Assembly (NCBI RefSeq): GCF_000612665.1
Contig: NZ_HG942076.1
Coordinates: 117,752-181,751 of the forward strand
DNA length: 64,000 nt
Reading direction: 5' to 3'
Source: Neobacillus dielmonensis
Lineage (GTDB): Bacteria > Bacillota > Bacilli > Bacillales > Cytobacillaceae
The translations under genes and the position numbers were made by a program. Every line of letters begins with the position of its first letter. Position 1 is the first letter of the stretch. Under the pieces are notes generated by a model, which was given only the letters and a program-made list of their open reading frames with translations, did no database searches and was not told where the DNA came from. Below are positions 36,601 to 45,752 of this stretch, piece by piece.

Positions 36601-36769
36601 CTTCCTCCATAATTTGGCCGGCCAAGGCGGAGGAATAGCCCTTAGGAACGGCAATTTCCCCTTTTTCCTTCACAAGGCCGCCCATATTTGGTGCAATAAG
36701 AAACAACCCAACGGCCACCACAATCCAGGCGGCCACCACAATCCATTTTCCTTTTATTATGGCTCTCAT
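33656..36769 (-). CDS. MMPL/RND-type membrane transporter
   Basis: 1037 residues with the usual two-half architecture. Each half has one helix followed by an extracytoplasmic domain and then five helices. The first membrane repeat contains GIGTDYCILLLSRF and the second ALGVDYSIFLMDRF, which carry the Asp-Tyr proton-relay motif. The second extracytoplasmic loop (about 480-760) is a long heptad region rich in L-x-x-G-L and G-Q-x-Q-L, as in YhgE/Pip-like exporters, and would form a coiled-coil stalk. It exports lipids, drugs or siderophore-like molecules in known cases. It is three bases downstream of the marR gene and so is almost certainly its target. Confidence 0.95.
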   Translation of the reverse strand: MRAIIKGKWIVVAAWIVVAVGLFLIAPNMGGLVKEKGEIAVPKGYSSALAGQIMEEVQEQKHVGDTSTVALVFHSDKKLTKAETAEAEKAVRELEENKKKLGITEILTHFNEESLKDQLVSDDGKTIMVSIKHTWNKDITDKELREELYKTIDDVKVDHYYTGSWLINEALMTSSQEGLKKTEGITVVFILAVLLLVFRSVVAPFVPLITVGFSYLTSQSIVAFLVDKLDFPISSYTQIFLVAVLFGIGTDYCILLLSRFKEELGQQESITDAIVVTYKNAGRTVFFSGVAVMIGFAAIGFSQFQLYQSAAAVAVGVAILLIALFTIVPFFMAVLGLKIYWPSKKVAEHEENKLWGAAGKFSLARPLLALVIVAVVCVPFLVTYDGTLSFNSLEEVSDDIPAIKGFNAIADSFSPGEAMSTQVVIKNDEKMDSLEYLNVVENISANLEKVDLVDKVRSATRPVGEPIEDLYVSKQAKTLSEGLGEGKDGIDQISDGLHQAESQLVNSAPQLKTATDGIGSLVSGTKDLQTGLVEIQTNLAKIEDGIRQGSAGSTQIKDGLAGAKAKAEELLAYHQNLLKGYQEASANLTKLNGGYQQVGQGLASISASLSKITNEDFATLESEYADINKSPEYGKIKGTVQAAQGTLMQLSGTVTELNKGLAPVTEGIAKATDSYSQLVEGQSQFGPGLQQVIAGISQQQAGLDQLANGQGQIVDKFPEVTGGVSKLNQGQQQLLDGFGGLGDQMTQLTDGLGQSVDGLNQISDGLASAQDYINGLSVTSAFYLPEEMLKSKDFEQVLDTYFSPDRKVMTMDVVFKASPYSNKAIDQVDAIQSAVKQAAKGTKLENAVVAVGGITSTNNDLKTMSNQDYSRTVVYMLIGIAIILVFLFRSIIMPAYLIGSLILTYYTAMSINEVIFMNIFDYTGISWAVPFFAFVILMALGVDYSIFLMDRFNEYKELSVGEAMHVAMKKMGTVIISAAIILGGTFAAMMPAGMLSLLQIASIVLTGLILYAFIILPLFVPVMVKTFGNANWWPFKR

Positions 36770-36772
36770 AGC

Positions 36773-37234
36773 TTACTCCCCCAACATCTCATCTTTGGCA
36801 GCTAAAATGATTTGGTTTAACTTTTCATACGTTTGTATAAATCTCTCAATCTCGTCAGGTTCGAATTGCTCGATAAAGGAGCTGACGAGCTGATGGATCC
36901 GCAGCTCCGTCTCGTAAAATAATTCCCTTCCCACATCGGTTAAGGTCAGGTACACGACACGCCGATCCTGTTCATCGCGAGTACGCTGGATGAATCCCTT
37001 TTTCTCCAGCCGGTCAATGATGGCTGTAATCGCGCTCTTATTGACATTAAACACGTCGGCAAGCTCCGAAGACGTACATCCCTCCTTCTGATTGATATAG
37101 CGAAGTATGTAGTGCTGGTCGTTGGTCATATCGTTTCCCATTTGACATTTAATCAACTGACCGCCATTCCTCTCAATCGAAAAAGTAAGATTAAGATACT
37201 TGTCGACAATCTCCTTAATCAACGCACTATCCAA
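36773..37234 (-). CDS. MarR family transcriptional regulator
   Basis: 153 residues. The winged helix is clear: LADVFNVNKSAITAIIDRLEKKGFIQRTRDEQDRRVVYLTLTD. Helices at each end form the dimer interface. The start is a TTG with GAGGTG seven bases upstream. It is co-transcribed with the MMPL exporter and is likely a repressor relieved by the exporter's substrate. An imperfect palindrome upstream of the gene (37254-37270) is a possible autoregulatory site. Confidence 0.95.
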   Translation of the reverse strand: MDSALIKEIVDKYLNLTFSIERNGGQLIKCQMGNDMTNDQHYILRYINQKEGCTSSELADVFNVNKSAITAIIDRLEKKGFIQRTRDEQDRRVVYLTLTDVGRELFYETELRIHQLVSSFIEQFEPDEIERFIQTYEKLNQIILAAKDEMLGE

Positions 37235-37253
37235 ACTTGTTCACCTCAGTAAC

Positions 37254-37270
37254 AGTTAATCTGTTGAACT
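37254..37270. promoter_or_regulatory. Possible MarR operator
   Basis: AGTTAATCTGTTGAACT has AGTT/AACT ends and partial internal symmetry, as in MarR sites. It lies 20 bp before the marR start codon. Confidence 0.4.
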
Positions 37271-37501
37271 ATTTTATCTGCCTAAGATTATTACAATGGG
37301 CGGTTGTTTGTCAAGAAATCAGGTATCGGTTGATGCCTTAATATCATTCACTCATGTTCGCAAAGCTGCTATCATCAAGTGTTTCCTACCCACTACCGGA
37401 TGGTGCCTGCACTCAAATTTCACGGGATTTGTGCTTCCCCTCAGTAAGTCAGTATTTTGAGTCTAACATCTATCAGGGAATGATAAAAAAACGAAGCAGG
37501 C

Positions 37502-37517
37502 GAACCGTCCCCTTGTT
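37502..37517 (+). repeat. GAACCGTCCCC-family repeat, copy 3
   Basis: GAACCGTCCCCTTGTT lies in the 350-bp gene-free stretch between marR and the GerA remnant. I see nothing else recognisable there. Confidence 0.7.
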
Positions 37518-37592
37518 TCACCCATGTTTCATGTATATTCTTCAAATATATGGAAATTTAAATGTATCTTGGGACTATGGGAGGAAATGGAG

Positions 37593-38620
37593 GTGTTTCG
37601 AATTAGGAAGCGTCCGTTAAAGAAAAAGGCAAAAGTACAAAAAGAATTAGAACTGGCTTTATCACAGGACATCCCTTTATCGAAAACACTTGAGAAAAAC
37701 AGACAATTCCTCTCCTCTCTGTACCAGGGAAGTTCCGATGTGATTTTCCGGTCTTTTGTTGTGGGAAAAAAGATGCTGTCATAATCTATATCGAGGGATT
37801 AAGTGATACGCAAAAGCTGGACGAACAAGTGCTAGAAACGTTGTTAGCTCCAAACGAATGGGAGGAAACCGACTTCCTTCTTTCTGTAAAAAATAAATTA
37901 CCTGTTTCAAATGTAAAAAACGTTTCTACGATTTCTGCTTGTGTCGATGCCATTAGCACTGGAAACCCTATTTTGCTGTTTGATGGGTTTGCTGAGGGCT
38001 TCTCACTAGGTTTAGTGAAATTTGAAAAGCGTTCGGTTGAAGAGCCGCAGGCTGAAACCAACATTCGGGGACCGAGGGAAGGTTTCACGGAATCTCTTGG
38101 TGTCAACACATCTTTATTGCGCCGGATCATTAAAGACCCTGCTCTGAAAATGAAGACGGTCCCGATCGGTAAATATACAAAAACCAAGGTTGTCATTTCT
38201 TATATAGAGGGAATAGTCGATCGGACTTTAATCGAGGAAATGGAAAATCGGCTGAATCGCATTCAGATTGATGGGGTGTTAGAAAGCGGGTATATCGAAC
38301 AATTCATTGAGGATAACCCCTATTCCCCGTTTCCGCAGGTTTTGTATACGGAGCGTCCCGATGTGGTGTGCGCCAATTTGCTTGAGGGCCGAGCCGTTTT
38401 GTTAATAGAAGGAACTCCTTTTGCCTTGGTGGCACCAGTAAGTTTTTTTAGTTTATTTCAATCCCAAGAGGACTTTTATGAACGGTTTTGGATTGGGACC
38501 TTCATCCGATTGCCCCGGTTTCTTTTTTTAGCAGTGTCTTTATTTCTGCCTTCTCTGTATGTTGCCATTACCACGTTTCATCAGGAAATGGTTCCGACAG
38601 GAGGGAGAATCATGGAGTGA
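37593..38620 (+). pseudogene. Degraded GerA-type spore germinant receptor A subunit
   Basis: Two reading frames together make the N-terminal and central part of a GerAA/GerKA homologue. Frame 1 runs from a GTG at 37593 (GGAGG upstream) to SSDVIFRSFVVGKK. The family sequence then continues in another frame (DAVIIYIEGLSD, later TNIRGPREGF, the family signature, and RPDVVCANLLEGRAVLLIEGTPF). One missing A in the A-run at about 37767-37772 explains the shift. The protein should continue after YVAITTFHQEMVPT with several membrane helices, but the frame ends in a foreign GGRIME at 38620. It is therefore also truncated, losing roughly 150 or more C-terminal residues. No B or C subunit gene follows. 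Non-functional. Confidence 0.85.
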
Positions 38621-38684
38621 CGACTTTGAATGATTGGCAATCAATGACCATTTTTGGGGGTATGGATTTTAAACTACAAAACAT

Positions 38685-38722
38685 AAGGCACAACTATTAA
38701 TATGATTAGTTGTGCCTTTGTT
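38685..38722 (+). terminator. Terminator after the GerA remnant
   Basis: AAGGCACAACTA (38685-38696) and TAGTTGTGCCTT (38707-38718) form a perfect 12-bp stem. TGTT follows. Confidence 0.7.
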
Positions 38723-38835
38723 ACAAGCAATACGTCCAATTGACCTCTATAGCCGCCCCCATTATACCAAGGGCTTTTCTTATTTAGTAAGCTGTGTTAA
38801 ATTTGGTTTTTGATTGATTTACGCACCAGGCACTT

Positions 38836-38925
38836 TGCATTTCGCTGGCGTGCCGGGAGCTTCCTCAGCACTTTGGAGCCTGCGGGGTCTCCAGCAGGAG
38901 TCTTTGGGCCTCCCGCTCCAATTGA
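38836..38925. repeat. GC-rich intergenic REP-like element
   Basis: A stretch with GCGTGCCGGGAGC, then CTTTGGAGCCTGCGGGGTC, then a CTCC run. It shares GTGCCGGGAGC-, GCCTGCGGGGTCTCC- and ACTTTGG-type blocks, in inverse orientation, with the element at 42551-42640. This type of element recurs between genes in many Bacillus genomes. Confidence 0.55.
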
Positions 38926-38947
38926 TTGAGTTTCAAAAACTCAATAT

Positions 38948-40420
38948 TTACCTTAAATTCTTGCCTGTTGCTACGGAAGCTTGATTGGTTCCTGCCAAAC
39001 ACAAACGCATGATGGTATCATCAATGAGGTCTAAGCTCCCGACTGGCAGTTCGTGTGCCTTTTGGTCCATTACAAAACTGGCCTTAGCCATGATGGCATC
39101 CTCTATCAGGTTACGGACAAGCCGTCCATTTCCATGTGTATTTGGATGTCTCACAATTGTCCTGCCTACCATCTGCCGAAACAAGGCTATGGCATTCTCG
39201 GTCATTTTATAATCCCGTTGATGGAGAAGCAAATGGGTAATTTCCATTAGCTCATCCAGATTGTAATCTGGAAAATCAATATGATTTTTAAACCTTGACT
39301 GGAGACCTGGATTGGAATCAATAAAACTTTTCATCTCTCTAGGGTAACCGGCCAATATGACCACCATATTATTTCGTTCATCCTCCATGGACTTGACCAA
39401 AGTATCAATCGCTTCTATTCCGAAATCACTCGACGCACTGCCTCTCACAAGGGAGTACGCCTCATCAATAAACAAAACGCCGCCTTTCGCTTCTTTGATT
39501 TTATTCATGGTTTTGATTGCCGTCTGCCCCACATACTCGGCTACTAAATCGGAACGGCCTACTTCAACCAGATGTCCCTTCGAAAGAACTCCCACCGCTT
39601 TCAGGATATTGGCAACTAATCTTGCTACCGTTGTTTTCCCCGTTCCCGGATTTCCGGAGAATACCATGTGAAGGCTGATTTTTTCGGTCTTAAACCCTTG
39701 TTCCTTCCTTAGTGTGTTAAAGGAGACCCAATTGGCAATGTCTTTGATCTTCCGTTTTACTTCTTGAAGCCCGATAAGGCCTTCAAGTTCTGCCATCGCT
39801 TTTTCAAAAGTGATTTCTTGCGGCAATTTCCTCAGTGCAAGGGTGAGATCCTCTCTTTCACTAATCGCTTTCTCAAGCTCACTGATCCAGGCAAGGATAT
39901 AGTTGGCCTGATCATTCGTGCCATGCTCACTGACTGCTGCATTGACGACCAGCCTTACTCTTTTTAAACTGGTGATAATTTCTTTAACATTGTTCTCCGT
40001 TATCCTTACAAGATTGTCTTTGATATCTTTGTTGACATACAAATTATGCAGCTTTAACGCCGCATGGGCATATTGGATAGACCGGTCAAAGTGATCAGTC
40101 GATTCGGCAATACCGGCAAACCATTCCCGTTCCGCCCATTCATCCCGGTTTTCCTGCTCGTACATATAGGCACGAGTCTCGTACCATGAGCCCATTGTCT
40201 TTTTGATAAAATTCAAACAACGGAAGTAATCAGCCAGAACAGAGTATTCCCTTCTATCTATCTTCTTTCCGATGTTGTCCATAAGCTTTGATGTCAGGCG
40301 GTATGAACGGAACAATTGACTTTTTATCAGCTCCTCATCCTTGGAGGAAAGGGCCGCCTGCATCTCTTTATCTAGTTCAGCAAAGGAATCATAAATCATT
40401 TTTAAACGCTCTTCCACCAA
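38948..40420 (-). CDS. AAA+ ATPase of the CbbX/SpoVK type
   Basis: 490 residues. A helical N-terminal region of about 200 residues precedes a single AAA+ module. Walker A is [12 protein letters not shown] near 254 and Walker [11 protein letters not shown] near 312, with a sensor region [14 protein letters not shown] and arginine finger region GLQSRF. The same arrangement occurs in SpoVK, the stage V sporulation protein, and in rubisco activase CbbX. The start is a TTG with AAGGGGAT seven bases upstream; a downstream ATG at 40399 is an alternative. It is monocistronic. A sporulation or protein-remodelling role is likely but not shown. Confidence 0.9.
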   Translation of the reverse strand: MVEERLKMIYDSFAELDKEMQAALSSKDEELIKSQLFRSYRLTSKLMDNIGKKIDRREYSVLADYFRCLNFIKKTMGSWYETRAYMYEQENRDEWAEREWFAGIAESTDHFDRSIQYAHAALKLHNLYVNKDIKDNLVRITENNVKEIITSLKRVRLVVNAAVSEHGTNDQANYILAWISELEKAISEREDLTLALRKLPQEITFEKAMAELEGLIGLQEVKRKIKDIANWVSFNTLRKEQGFKTEKISLHMVFSGNPGTGKTTVARLVANILKAVGVLSKGHLVEVGRSDLVAEYVGQTAIKTMNKIKEAKGGVLFIDEAYSLVRGSASSDFGIEAIDTLVKSMEDERNNMVVILAGYPREMKSFIDSNPGLQSRFKNHIDFPDYNLDELMEITHLLLHQRDYKMTENAIALFRQMVGRTIVRHPNTHGNGRLVRNLIEDAIMAKASFVMDQKAHELPVGSLDLIDDTIMRLCLAGTNQASVATGKNLR

Positions 40421-40581
40421 TTTATATCCCCTTTTCGCTTTAATCCCATTTCGGTCGGGTGTACACTTATCATTTTGATTTCATTCTAAAAATGATACAT
40501 GTCTTCTTTCAATTCTTACATATCCTAGAGGAACCGGTTTGTACTTAGAACTTCCAGCACCTAAGGCATAGGAAAGTCTTT

Positions 40582-41472
40582 CTATTGTTTATAATCAGCA
40601 TAATCCATAATTCCATCGGCCACGTTTTCCAATAGTTTTGTAAGGTAGGACTGGTCTGAGAGATTACGATCTTCCGTTGGGTTACTCATAAAGCCCATTT
40701 CTACAAGTGTGCTGGGAACCTTTGACCAGTTGAAGCCAGACAGGTCTCCTCTATAGGAAATTCCATTTACCTTTATTTCGGGATTTTTACTAGTTTCATC
40801 AATAATAAATTGGGATGCTTTTAAACTATCTTCATAAATAGCTGTTGTGTATGGACTTTCTTTCGCTGGTGTAAGCACCGATAAGCCATGAACATTTTGA
40901 TTGGTTGACCCATCGGCATGTATCCGGATAAATAAATCTGCATTATTTTGGTTGGCGATTTCCGCTCGTTCTTGATTACTCAAATTAACGTTGTGAGTGG
41001 TCCTTGTATAAATAACCTTAACTCCTTTGCTTTCAAGGAGATTTCCTAAAATAAGCGAGGCCTCTAGCGTTAATATGTATTCCGGTTTCCCTGTCACTAC
41101 CCCGGTGGTTCCTCCGCTTACCTTCAGTTTCATGTCCGTCCCACCAGGTCCTACAGGCTCCTTCGCTAAGTTGGCTTTTTCCTGATGACCAGGGTCAATG
41201 ACGACAATAAAATTGTTTTCAACTGCTTTGGCCTCATTACTAGGTGCTACATTCTCATTTTGTGTGGCTTGTTCTTGGTTTCCTTCTTCGGCATCAGTGT
41301 TGTGGCTTTGTGCCACCACTTTTTCCCCTTTTACAGCCTTAGCTGTTTCAAGTTCAGACTCCCCCTTTACCGCATTTTCTTCATCAGCATGATGGAGGAG
41401 TAAATAGATAGGGAACACCATGATTAGGACAAAAACGGTTAATCCTATTTTTATCGTTTTATTCAATTTCAC
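40582..41472 (-). CDS. N-acetylmuramoyl-L-alanine amidase (Amidase_3), membrane-anchored
   Basis: About 296 residues. An upstream GTG exists at 41487, but GAGAGGTG lies five bases before the GTG at 41472, which gives MKLNKTIKIGLTVFVLIMVF, an uncleaved anchor. A low-complexity linker (about 25-80) leads to the catalytic domain. Zinc ligands and catalytic residues are visible: VIDPGH near 89, the Glu of LTLEASLIL, the His of LFIRIHADGS and the Glu of STLVEMGFMSNPTED. It cleaves the amide between MurNAc and L-Ala in peptidoglycan, outside the membrane. It is 14 bp downstream of the zinc-ribbon gene and probably forms an operon with it. Confidence 0.95.
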   Translation of the reverse strand: MKLNKTIKIGLTVFVLIMVFPIYLLLHHADEENAVKGESELETAKAVKGEKVVAQSHNTDAEEGNQEQATQNENVAPSNEAKAVENNFIVVIDPGHQEKANLAKEPVGPGGTDMKLKVSGGTTGVVTGKPEYILTLEASLILGNLLESKGVKVIYTRTTHNVNLSNQERAEIANQNNADLFIRIHADGSTNQNVHGLSVLTPAKESPYTTAIYEDSLKASQFIIDETSKNPEIKVNGISYRGDLSGFNWSKVPSTLVEMGFMSNPTEDRNLSDQSYLTKLLENVADGIMDYADYKQ

Positions 41473-41501
41473 TTTGGCACCTCTCACCTTCTCACAGCTG
41501 T

Positions 41502-42203
41502 CTAGGGTTGTAAACTTTTTTCCTTGCTCTGAATCAACTGGATATTATATTTTTCCAGTTCATTTAGAGATCCATCATAGGATGCATTTGGACTATACCA
41601 CGTTTTTTTCGAAAAATAAGTGGCATATTTCTCCGTTTGAAAAATATATCCATGGCGTGCAAAGATTTCATTTCTTGCGACCCCCAATTCTTCAAGGGTT
41701 AGGGATGAAAGGTCACTGTCCTGTAATTGTTTCCTGCTACTGCTTGGTAAGATAAAATCACTAGATCCTGTTTGGTAACTATCTTCCGTAGTTTTATCAT
41801 CCGAGTCACTTTGAGGTGTATCAGTATCGGAGTCACTAGTGTCTGTCATTTGCCGGGATTCGATTGAACTCGGAATGGTTTCCGGCTCGGAGTTTTCTTT
41901 GTTCCCTATCGTGAAATACGCCATTAAACCGATTAAAACGATTCCGCATAAAGCTACAATAGGAATGAAGTAATTCTTTCTATCGTTTCCTTGAATAGTT
42001 CCAATCCGGGTTTCCTCCGGGACTGTATTATTTACTGAACTTGAAGTATTTTGAGTTCGGGGTTTATTCAGATTAGCTAACCCGGCGGCCCCTTGTGGCA
42101 CCGCAGTAGAGGAACTTAGGATCACAAGATTGTTACCGCAACTTGGACAAAACCTTGCATCAGCTCCCGCTTTCCTTCCACACTTTGTACAGAATACTGC
42201 CAT
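41502..42203 (-). CDS. Zinc-ribbon membrane protein with C-terminal YARHG domain
   Basis: 233 residues. The N-terminal CTKCG...CPSCG zinc ribbon (4-24) is followed by a disordered linker, one membrane helix (IPIVALCGIVLIGLMAYFTIG, about 78-98), an acidic Ser/Asp-rich segment, and an extracellular YARHG domain. That domain is shown by LTLEELGVARNEIFARHGYIF and KTWYSPNA. YARHG domains are extracellular modules associated with cell-wall proteins. It is co-transcribed with the amidase, which supports a cell-envelope role. AAGGGAG precedes the ATG. Confidence 0.9.
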   Translation of the reverse strand: MAVFCTKCGRKAGADARFCPSCGNNLVILSSSTAVPQGAAGLANLNKPRTQNTSSSVNNTVPEETRIGTIQGNDRKNYFIPIVALCGIVLIGLMAYFTIGNKENSEPETIPSSIESRQMTDTSDSDTDTPQSDSDDKTTEDSYQTGSSDFILPSSSRKQLQDSDLSSLTLEELGVARNEIFARHGYIFQTEKYATYFSKKTWYSPNASYDGSLNELEKYNIQLIQSKEKSLQP

Positions 42204-42348
42204 TTTACAATCCGCTCCCTTGGCGTTATTTTATCTATGATGGAGGTCTAATACTACACTCGTAATCTACTACGTGTGGTCCACACTCTAGCACCTTTCA
42301 TCTCATGCACCAGTTATTTACTCGTCACATATGGAACTAAAGATCATA

Positions 42349-42390
42349 AGAAGACCCATAGGAATATTATCCTACGGGTCTTCTACTTTT
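42349..42390 (+). terminator. Orphan terminator-like hairpin
   Basis: AGAAGACCCATAGG (42349-42362) pairs with CCTACGGGTCTTCT (42371-42384) with one mismatch. ACTTTTTCC follows on the plus strand. No plus-strand gene ends nearby, so it may be a relic. Confidence 0.55.
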
Positions 42391-42435
42391 TCCAGACAAA
42401 TTTTCGTGGACCCATAGTGGACCATAGGGACCACA

Positions 42436-42736
42436 GGGACGGTTCGAGGCCACTGAAAAACCTTCGGTTTTTCAAGAATCTTTAAAGAAAATCAAAAAAG
42501 ACGACTTTAAAAATTCAGGAATGTGAATTTTAAGTCATCTTTTTGTAGTTACAGGGGAGACCCCGCAGGCGCCAAAGCGCCGAGGAGGCTCCCCGGCACG
42601 CCCGCGGAAAGCGAAGCCGCCTGGAGTGGAAATCAACTGACGATTTTATCCACGAAAACTGAATTCAGGGACTTTTTCAGTGCCCTCGGACGGTTCTTGT
42701 GGTTCTTGATGAAACACAGGGACGGTTCTTGTGCTT
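42436..42736. repeat. GAACCGTCCCC-family repeats (three copies) around a REP-like element
   Basis: GGGACGGTTC-type copies lie at 42436, 42689 and 42719. Between them are two hairpins (a TGAAAAACC/GGTTTTTCA stem at about 42455-42475 and an AAAAATTC/GAATTTT stem at about 42505-42540) and a GC-rich REP-like block (42551-42640). The gene-free kilobase 42240-43190 holds little else. Confidence 0.65.
42551..42640. repeat. GC-rich REP-like element, second copy
   Basis: GGGGAGACCCCGCAGGCGCC, then GAGGAGGCTCCCCGGCACGC, then GAAGCCGCCTGGAG. It contains several overlapping self-complementary blocks and relates to the element at 38836-38925 in inverse orientation. Confidence 0.6.
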
Positions 42737-43190
42737 CAACGCAAAAGTTATCTTACTATCGATTTGGCGGTGTGACGAGTGCATGGATGACGACATCTGG
42801 AAAAGGACAGAATGCGGTTGACAAGTCTGTGGATCTGCATCCCTCCCGCCGTTCCAATCTACTTGATAGTTTTCCCAACTTTATTGTGCTAGTCATACCA
42901 TTTTTTAGCGTTTTTGTATTCCTTGGTGCATTGCTGTAAAAAAAGGGATGCTTTTGTTGCCTCGCAATCACTAACACAAGTCAACAGCAGTATATTCATT
43001 GCATGGTACCGTTCTTGGTTCTATTAGTCTCCATTATAACGGATTGGGGACGCGAATATAAAGGCTAGAAGGAAGTCGGTTGGCAGCCATCAAGAGTGGT
43101 TCCATAATCAAAAGTCTGTTGGCTACTTCCTGGTGTTTTGAGGATTGAATATTTCTTTTATATATTAAGAGGTAAACAATTAAAAGAAAT

Positions 43191-43218
43191 GGGAAGCTGT
43201 AAAACACATCAGCTTCCC
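43191..43218. terminator. Terminator of the OYE-type flavoenzyme gene
   Basis: GGGAAGCTG (43191-43199) and CAGCTTCCC (43210-43218) form a 9-bp stem about 25 bp after the stop codon. T-rich tracts lie on both sides. Confidence 0.75.
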
Positions 43219-43240
43219 TTATTTTTGCTTTTACTGCAGA

Positions 43241-45142
43241 TTAGATTTGAGCAGCAACAAGGAAGGCTTCCGCTGTTGCATCAATGATTCTTCTTGGAGA
43301 GTTCACATCGCCGATGGTTTCTACGCTTGGATAAACAGCTTTTAGTTCTTCGACTAAATGGTTGTTTGGTGTGTAACCTGCCGCAATGATCACATGGTCC
43401 GCTGCGATTTCTCGATCTTCAAGGACGACTTGACCCTCATTTATTTCCATGACTTTCGCATTGGTAATAAGCTGTACGTTCCGCTTAGCAAGGAATTCAA
43501 ATAGGTGACCGGCAAAAGTGGGACCTACGCCATTGCCAATAGCAGATGCCATCTCGATAATCGTGACGTTTTTCCCTGCTTCTGCAAGATACTTGGCTGT
43601 TTCCGTTCCGACAAGTCCACCACCGATAATGGCAACATTCTCGCCTACTTCCTTGCCATTGAGTACGTCTTCCGCAATCACCACATGGTCTAAGTTCGCA
43701 CCTTTAATAGGCGGAACGGTCTGGCGTGATCCGGTTGCCACAATGACATGGTCAGGCTCATAAGAAGCTAAATCTTGAGCGCTAGTGACGGCTGCTTGCA
43801 CCACTTTCACACCCAATTTGGCCACTTCTCTTGTTAAAAATTCTTTATAAAGAAGGAAGGAGTCTTTTTCAGGCGGTGTGGCAAGAATATCAAACTTGCC
43901 GCCGGCTTCGGTTTCTTTTTCAATCAGCGTGACATCATGTCCACGGAGACTGGCCACCCTGGCTGCTTCCATTCCCGCTGGACCGGCGCCAACGATCACG
44001 ACTTTCTTCGGCTCTTCAGCTTCCGTGATATTCCGTTCTGCCTCGAATCCTGCTCTGGCATTGACTAAGCAAGTAACGCCCTTTCCCTGGAACACGTTAT
44101 CGATGCAGCCTTGGTTACAAGCCACACAATAGCGGATTTCTTCATATTGTCGATTTTTCATTTTTACAATCAGTTCTTCATCGGAAATCAGGCCGCGGCC
44201 AATTGCAATCATGTCGGCCTCATTATTATCCATAATCGACTCAATCAGTTCCGCGCTGTTCAATCGGCCAGCGACAATCACCGGGACATCGACGATTTCT
44301 TTTAATTTTTTGCTAAAAGGGATAAGGAAACCTTGCTCAATGAACATAGGCTGAATCGTGTATTCAACAGAATCATAGCTGCCTGCTGTTAAACTGATGG
44401 CTTGGGCACCTGCTTTGACGGCTTCTTGGCAGATGGCGATGACTTCGTCAAATTTCAGGCCGTCCTCCAAATATTCGTCCGCACTAATCCGGATGGTTAC
44501 CGCTGCTTTGTCGCCGAATTTCTCCGCAATTTCACTTAGAACGGCCATTGGGAAACGCATGCGGTTCTCCAAACTGCCGCCAAACTCGTCTGTCCGTTTG
44601 TTGCTGTGTGGGGATAGGAAGCTATGGAGCAGATAGCCATGGGCAAAGTGGACTTCAATCATATCAAAGCCTGCTTCAACCGACCGTCTGGCTGCTTCCA
44701 CAAATTTCTCTTTCATTTCATAAATTTCTTCTGTAGTCATTTCACGCGGGTCGTTGCCGACAATCTCACACGGCATGGCGGTTGGAGCGATTGGCTGGAT
44801 ACCGGTGATATCCTCCGATGCTTGGCGTCCGGCGTGATAGATTTGCGCGCCTATTTTGGAGCCTGCCTGATGGATGGCATCTGTCAGTCGCTTTAATCCA
44901 GGAATAAATTCATCATCATAAACGCTAAGCTGGGTCGGCAGCCCTCTTCCCTCGGGAGAGACGCCAACGGAACCAGTCAAAATTATACCAACATCGTTTT
45001 TGGCTCTTTCTTCAAAGAAACGGATAATTCGATCGTTCACCACACCCCCAGGAGCTGCTAAACCATTCTCCATCGGGGCCATCATAAATCTATTTTTTAT
45101 CGTAATAGGTCCTATTTGAATTGGGGTAAATAAATCTGACAT
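43241..45142 (-). CDS. Old-yellow-enzyme-type FMN/Fe-S/FAD oxidoreductase (2,4-dienoyl-CoA reductase or enoate reductase family)
   Basis: 633 residues. Residues 1-340 are an FMN-binding TIM barrel (KNRFMMAPMENG, then HFAHGYLLHSFLSP). A 4Fe-4S site follows at CVACNQGCIDNVFQGKGVTC. After it comes an FAD/NAD(P)-binding half, with VIVGAGPAGMEAARVA and a second Rossmann motif AIIGGGLVGTETAKYL. The same fusion occurs in FadH, trimethylamine dehydrogenase and bile-acid BaiCD enzymes, which reduce activated C=C bonds. AAAGGAGG precedes the ATG. It is monocistronic with a bidirectional terminator at 43191; the substrate is unknown. Confidence 0.95.
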   Translation of the reverse strand: MSDLFTPIQIGPITIKNRFMMAPMENGLAAPGGVVNDRIIRFFEERAKNDVGIILTGSVGVSPEGRGLPTQLSVYDDEFIPGLKRLTDAIHQAGSKIGAQIYHAGRQASEDITGIQPIAPTAMPCEIVGNDPREMTTEEIYEMKEKFVEAARRSVEAGFDMIEVHFAHGYLLHSFLSPHSNKRTDEFGGSLENRMRFPMAVLSEIAEKFGDKAAVTIRISADEYLEDGLKFDEVIAICQEAVKAGAQAISLTAGSYDSVEYTIQPMFIEQGFLIPFSKKLKEIVDVPVIVAGRLNSAELIESIMDNNEADMIAIGRGLISDEELIVKMKNRQYEEIRYCVACNQGCIDNVFQGKGVTCLVNARAGFEAERNITEAEEPKKVVIVGAGPAGMEAARVASLRGHDVTLIEKETEAGGKFDILATPPEKDSFLLYKEFLTREVAKLGVKVVQAAVTSAQDLASYEPDHVIVATGSRQTVPPIKGANLDHVVIAEDVLNGKEVGENVAIIGGGLVGTETAKYLAEAGKNVTIIEMASAIGNGVGPTFAGHLFEFLAKRNVQLITNAKVMEINEGQVVLEDREIAADHVIIAAGYTPNNHLVEELKAVYPSVETIGDVNSPRRIIDATAEAFLVAAQI

Positions 45143-45524
45143 GTTATTGTCCTCCTTTGAAAAAACAAGTTACTGTATGCACTAATTGTAACGTAGTAAA
45201 TGTGAATGATTTTACAAATAAAGTGTCAAACAGATGAGGATTCTGTGAAATATGTGTGGAGGAAATAAGAGGAAAAGGAAATGATAAAGGAACAACCCCA
45301 TTTTTCCTATAAATAAACCAAGCCCTAGAATTAGTAATTATAATCTCAGCTAACCTTCAATCCTATTCTTTCAAGTCAACCTTCCCAGTTAAACACATAG
45401 TTTCATAATCTTTTTTTTTAGGCAAAATCAACAATGTATATTTCAATTGTGTTTCATCTTTATGAAAGGATTGGATTATCAGAAAATTTAGTGTAAATTA
45501 GAAAATAAAAAAGGGTGAGGCTTC

Positions 45525-45722
45525 ATGAAAATTGCAGAAGTAAACGACCAGATTCGGTCAAACAAAGGAATTGTAGGTATTGTCGAAAAGGTTTATGAAA
45601 ACTCCGTCATGATAAAGATTCTTGAAAATCCGACAGATATTTCTTTTGAAAACAATGTAACCGTTATCAACCATAAAAATTATAAAGTTATCCAACCAGT
45701 AGCTTTCCAACAAAACAGTTAG
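45525..45722 (+). CDS. DUF2187 family protein (YkvS-like)
   Basis: 65 residues, a complete small protein with the family's KOW-like SH3 fold signature: I-x-S-N-K-G-I-V-G-x-V-E, then NSVMIKI. GGTGAGG precedes the ATG and a terminator follows immediately. The function of this Bacillus family is unknown; nucleic-acid binding is a possibility. Confidence 0.88.
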   Translation: MKIAEVNDQIRSNKGIVGIVEKVYENSVMIKILENPTDISFENNVTVINHKNYKVIQPVAFQQNS

Positions 45723-45752
45723 AGTTTGGATTATTTCCAAACTCTTTTTTAT
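45722..45752 (+). terminator. Terminator of the DUF2187 gene
   Basis: AGAGTTTGGA pairs with TCCAAACTCT around a short loop. A six-base T-run follows. Confidence 0.88.

Noticed and set aside
42523..42939. 138-codon frame on the plus strand
   Set aside because: Most of it is REP-like and GAACCGTCCCC repeat sequence. Only the last 50 codons look vaguely protein-like, and no start or ribosome site supports them.
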